In this document: positions 60,778 to 64,000 of the stretch, piece by piece
How the letters are laid out: each line of letters starts with the position of its first letter
How positions within the stretch are numbered: position 1 is the first letter of the stretch
Source of the DNA: Hyperoplus lanceolatus
Lineage: Eukaryota; Chordata; Actinopteri; Uranoscopiformes; Ammodytidae
Assembly: GCA_026929865.2 (NCBI GenBank)
Contig: CM049409.1
Location: 13,941,952-14,005,951, forward strand
Direction of reading: 5' to 3'
DNA length: 64,000 bases
Made by a program: the position numbers and the translations under genes
Notes under the pieces: generated by a model
The model's input: the letters and a program-made list of their open reading frames with translations, nothing else
Told to the model about the DNA's origin: nothing
Databases searched by the model: none

Positions 60778-60960
60778 CAGCCCACCACCCCTTCCACTCT
60801 CTCAGTAATCAGGTCCAGATGGAGGCAGAGATGGAGTGATGGAGGGAGGGAGGATTGGATTTGGTCCTAGCAGTGTCTTAGAACGTGGGGAGCTGTCAGC
60901 CCTGCAGGGAGAGAGGAATTCTCCAGCAATAAAATAGGGATTTATCACTACTCTACCACA

Positions 60961-61095
60961 GAGAGGGAGAGAGAGAGAGAGAGAGAGAGATGGAAGGAAA
61001 GGAGGAGAAAAGGACGTAGAGATCAAGAAAGTCAGATAGAGAAGGGTGACATGGGAGAGAAAAAAGAATAGAGTATATGGAGAGAGAGAGAGGCA
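60961..61095. repeat. Purine-rich tract with (GA)n
   Basis: A (GA)n run at 60966-60990 and a shorter one near 61080-61092 lie in a plus-strand A/G-rich stretch. Minus-strand Leu/Ser/Phe frames across it are artefacts. Confidence 0.85.
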
Positions 61096-61600
61096 AATAG
61101 AGAAAAAATATATAAAAGACTTTTCATCATCGTAAAGCTTCAGACAGACGAGGCGAGGGAGGTTGAAGGAAGGAACATGCAGGATGATAAACTGAGTTTG
61201 CCGCTGAAGAAAAAAAGGACAAAGACAAGAGGAGAAGAGAAATTGAGAGAGACAGTTGTGTGATGACACCCGCGACTCATCTGCTCACATCCTGGCGGCA
61301 GGACATTTTCTTTCTCGCCATCTGTAGCATGCAAAAAAAAGGCGGGCATCTGTCCATAGAGTAATGCGTTAGGGGATGGGGTGTTCAGCAAAAAAAGGCT
61401 CAACCTCCCCTACTGGGCCAAATGAACCTGCTAAAATAACCGCTCTCCACAATCGGCTGTGTAATTGAAACCAGAATGTGCAGGGTTTGATAAATTACTT
61501 GACCCTGCAGGAATGCTAAGATCGTAAATTTTTAGTGCATTTTGGCCGTGCTGGGGTGTCCAGAGGTGTACGTTAAAAGCACGTCCACTGGTGTGTATAC
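61096..61600. other. Single-copy sequence, no gene seen
   Basis: The part at 61430-61540 (CTAAAATAACCGCTCTCCAC, then GTGTAATTGAAACCAGAATG) may be a conserved element. Nothing else recognised. Confidence 0.3.
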
Positions 61601-61661
61601 GTGTGTGTTTTAGATTCACAGAGAAAGGCTGTGTGTGTGTGTGTGTGTTTTAGATTCACAG

Positions 61662-61694
<33 letters not shown>

Positions 61695-61719
61695 CATTTG
61701 CGTGTGTGTGTGTGTGTGT
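61601..61719. repeat. TG-rich array with a 40-bp tandem duplication
   Basis: The 20-base word GTGTGTGTTTTAGATTCACA, plus one more G, occurs at 61601-61621 and again at 61641-61661, exactly 40 bp apart. TG blocks with a CGCGCG step follow up to 61719. This is a recent tandem duplication within a microsatellite. Confidence 0.9.
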
Positions 61720-63039
61720 TTCAAAACATAACGGTCTTCCAGAGTTGCAACGAGCTGGCGATACACAAATACTTGTGCATGTACAGTATGTGTTTGCTCA
61801 CACAACATACATTGTAGACACATTCGCACACTCATTCCTACAACTTAGAATACACATTCCCACTCAGTGACCAGAGATAAATTATGCTTCTGCTCCACTC
61901 CTTCATCTCGGTTGGTTTACATCAAAGGAAGACATTTGAAGATCTTCTTAAAACAAAAGCAGAGATGCTTAGTGAATCTCTGAAAAGGGAGTGTGTGCAC
62001 ATACCTCACATTGCTAAAATATACCAGCTAAGGTAAAACATATTTTCTGTGTAAAATTTACAATCACTGTCAAGTGAGACGCCACATGGAGGACATGAGA
62101 ACAGATACACTTAATGTCCTACATTGTACACACATATATCACTTTACACGTGAGCTTATTCCTTATGAGGCATCTGTACAATTACTTTTTATTATCAAAT
62201 TCACACAAATTGCGCTGTATTTAGGAATGTACCATTATATGTTAAAAATAGTGTATAGTCAAACTAAGAGCTCCCATCTGTTGTGATTTTTAAAATGTTT
62301 ATATCCCTCTCCATGAGCAAGTAGTAAAAGGGTGTTGTTAACTGCCACAATCCTCCAGATATAATAATCTGAATGCTATTTTTCTTGGAACGTTTTCTTG
62401 AAAGAGCTTCTCTCTTTATACTTTTCAAAGCATTTTCCTTGTTGTGGAGGCAATACTCATGAGTGTCTTTTACATAAGTCTGTCTTTATGACTGTGGCTC
62501 CAACTATTTCAAAGGTTCTGTGGCTGGCAAACGTTTTTATACACTAAATTAACTTGTGTTCATGAACCTGTTTGAAATGATTCCTCAAAGACTATTATCT
62601 TTCATTTATTGCTTCACTTAAGTTTAGTCGCTAATTTGTGGGCATTTGTTTGTTTGTGAATTTTAAGATGCTTCAATGTAATGCAAGAAAGTTGATATTC
62701 TCTGAGTGTTGGCCTTGACATAGCCCCATTTCGTCATTGAAGACTGTGGTGTTGAGGCCAGGGAATACTTGAAACTAATTCATACTAGTTCATACAAAGT
62801 GTCTGCTAGGCCAAAAGCCAAAACTGTGTTTACGTGTCCCAAATGGAAATGTGATGATTGTTAAAGTTTGGATAAGGAAACTATAGGATCTTAAGGAAAG
62901 GTTCAAAGCTTGCATAATTCCTCACTTCCGCACACCTGGCCAGGTATTGCATAGAATGGGCAGCATGCTCGTTTGATCGCTGGTTTTGAGAAATTATTAT
63001 TACAAATATTGACATATGCTGTTTGACAAACAATACATC
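61720..63039. other. Single-copy AT-rich sequence
   Basis: No gene or element recognised. Confidence 0.4.
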
Positions 63040-63245
63040 ATAAATGTTCCTTCCCCAGAAGCTGCCAGGGAAAACCCTGGAGACCTGGGGGAAATTAAGA
63101 TGATCCTCCATTGGTCAGACCATATTGGCCACGCCCCCACCTTTCTCGGTCTCCAGCCCAGACCGAAACAAGACCATGAGAAGTCTTCTTCTGGTGAATG
63201 AGGCGAGGAGCAGGATCTGGCAGAGACCAAAGACAAACTCTCCCT
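63040..63245. promoter_or_regulatory. GC-richer block with CCAAT and Sp/KLF-like sites
   Basis: CTCCATTGGTCAG (CCAAT box), GGCCACGCCCCCACC (Sp/KLF box), CCAGGGAAAACCCTGG (small palindrome) and a CGGTCT...AGACCG inverted pair lie within 200 bp. Open frames exist on both strands (61 and 78 residues), so an exon is possible but not supported by splice sites that I can see. Confidence 0.25.
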
Positions 63246-64000
63246 AGCCTCATAGTCATCAGTTATGTTATCATCAGTGACAAAATGAAGATAATTGGTA
63301 TGAAGAGTAGGGTCCTTTCATAGGACAATGGTGGCCCAACCATGATTAGTTGAGCACACGTAAAAGGTCAGTGCAAAGGCACAGTCGATCAAGAGCCCCA
63401 CATCACAGCCGGGGAGGAAGAGGAACATACTTGTATAATCCTGCATGTCCCACATATGACACATTCCAACACAAGTCAAGGAATAAATGAAAAATCCACA
63501 ATACAAAGACAATTACCCAACTGAAAACAATGGCAACAAAGTCTGAATGGAATGAATATATAGCCTAGATGAAAAGTCATCTATATACTGTTCATGTATA
63601 CGTATATATGAACTGGCCTCCATTCGTGTGTTTGTCCACAGTACTGAAGACATGGAGAGCCCATAGCCAGGACCAGAGGGCATAGAGAGGTCAACGCAAT
63701 GTAAACAGAGACCGCCACACAATTTACGATGTTTGCTGGCTGCTAAGACGAGGGGCCTGCACATTCTCACAATCATAATTGCTTTTTGCAGCTTTTCAAT
63801 CAACCAGACTTGTTGGACATTGTTTTTGCATTTTTTTTTCAAGCTCTCATTTTTCCTCCTTGTCATCAGGAGCCTCCCTCTGTGTGTCGGTAGCTACCCT
63901 TGAGTAGCTGCGACTGGACTCCAAATGTAAGCAAAAGTCTAAGGCTCCAAGATTCTTTTCAGATTTTTTCTGATTTTTTTTTGTAATTAGGAGCAGACGT
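63246..64000. other. Single-copy sequence, no gene seen
   Basis: A 117-residue minus-strand frame at 63513-63866 has no recognisable motif. Alternating AT words lie near 63555-63610. Confidence 0.38.

Noticed and set aside
63000-63236. Overlapping 61- and 78-residue frames in a GC-richer block
   Set aside because: Frames on both strands with no splice-site support; kept only as a possible regulatory block.

Overview
This window looks like non-coding chromosomal DNA from a bony fish, most likely a percomorph. The evidence is indirect. AT-rich single-copy sequence is broken up by very many long (CA/TG)n microsatellites; about 28 simple-repeat tracts of 30 to 230 bp total roughly 2.4 kb by hand count. 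There is also a typical teleost set of small transposable elements: a V-SINE-like element, a tRNA-derived SINE with intact target-site duplications, a Tc1-family inverted-repeat relic, three TTAA-flanked MITEs and LINE 3' tails. No bacterial or organellar feature is present, no rRNA gene or functional tRNA gene was seen, and no complete protein-coding gene was recognised. Most long open frames are artefacts of reading through (CA)n, (CT)n or (ATCT)n tracts.

Layout. 0-10 kb: single-copy DNA with conserved-element-like patches, a G-quadruplex motif near position 73, CA tracts, an old interspersed repeat (3931-4178), and a MITE (8678-9009) with an inverted broken copy of its right end 560 bp upstream. 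10-20 kb: an unusual cluster of orientation-flipping 26-28 bp modules (10831-11258), very long CA tracts and a 180-bp ATCT tetranucleotide array. 20-30 kb: mostly single-copy, with a possible terminal coding exon on the minus strand (20641-20930), a possible minus-strand microexon (26832-26857) and regulatory-looking patches. 30-40 kb: a Tc1 relic, a 6.6-kb quiet stretch, then a 935-bp TTAA-flanked element (36982-37916) with a nested 149-bp foldback, followed by a full-length SINE. 40-50 kb: microsatellites and a 2-kb nest of four different mobile-element pieces (44306-46269). 50-64 kb: purine/pyrimidine repeats around a CpG-richer zone (52.3-54.5 kb) that could hold alternative first exons, near-perfect hairpins at 56832 and 57246, conserved-element-like blocks around 55.4 and 58.2 kb, and a mirror-symmetric compound microsatellite at 59406-59635.

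Overall the window resembles a gene desert or very large intron of a developmental gene, with regulatory patches between microsatellites. That is inference, since no coding exon could be assigned to a named gene. The strongest unexplained structure is the palindromic module cluster at 10831-11258. The best evolutionary story is the pair of related TTAA elements at 36982 and 45192. Exon and conserved-element calls are low confidence because they rest on reading alone, without alignment.
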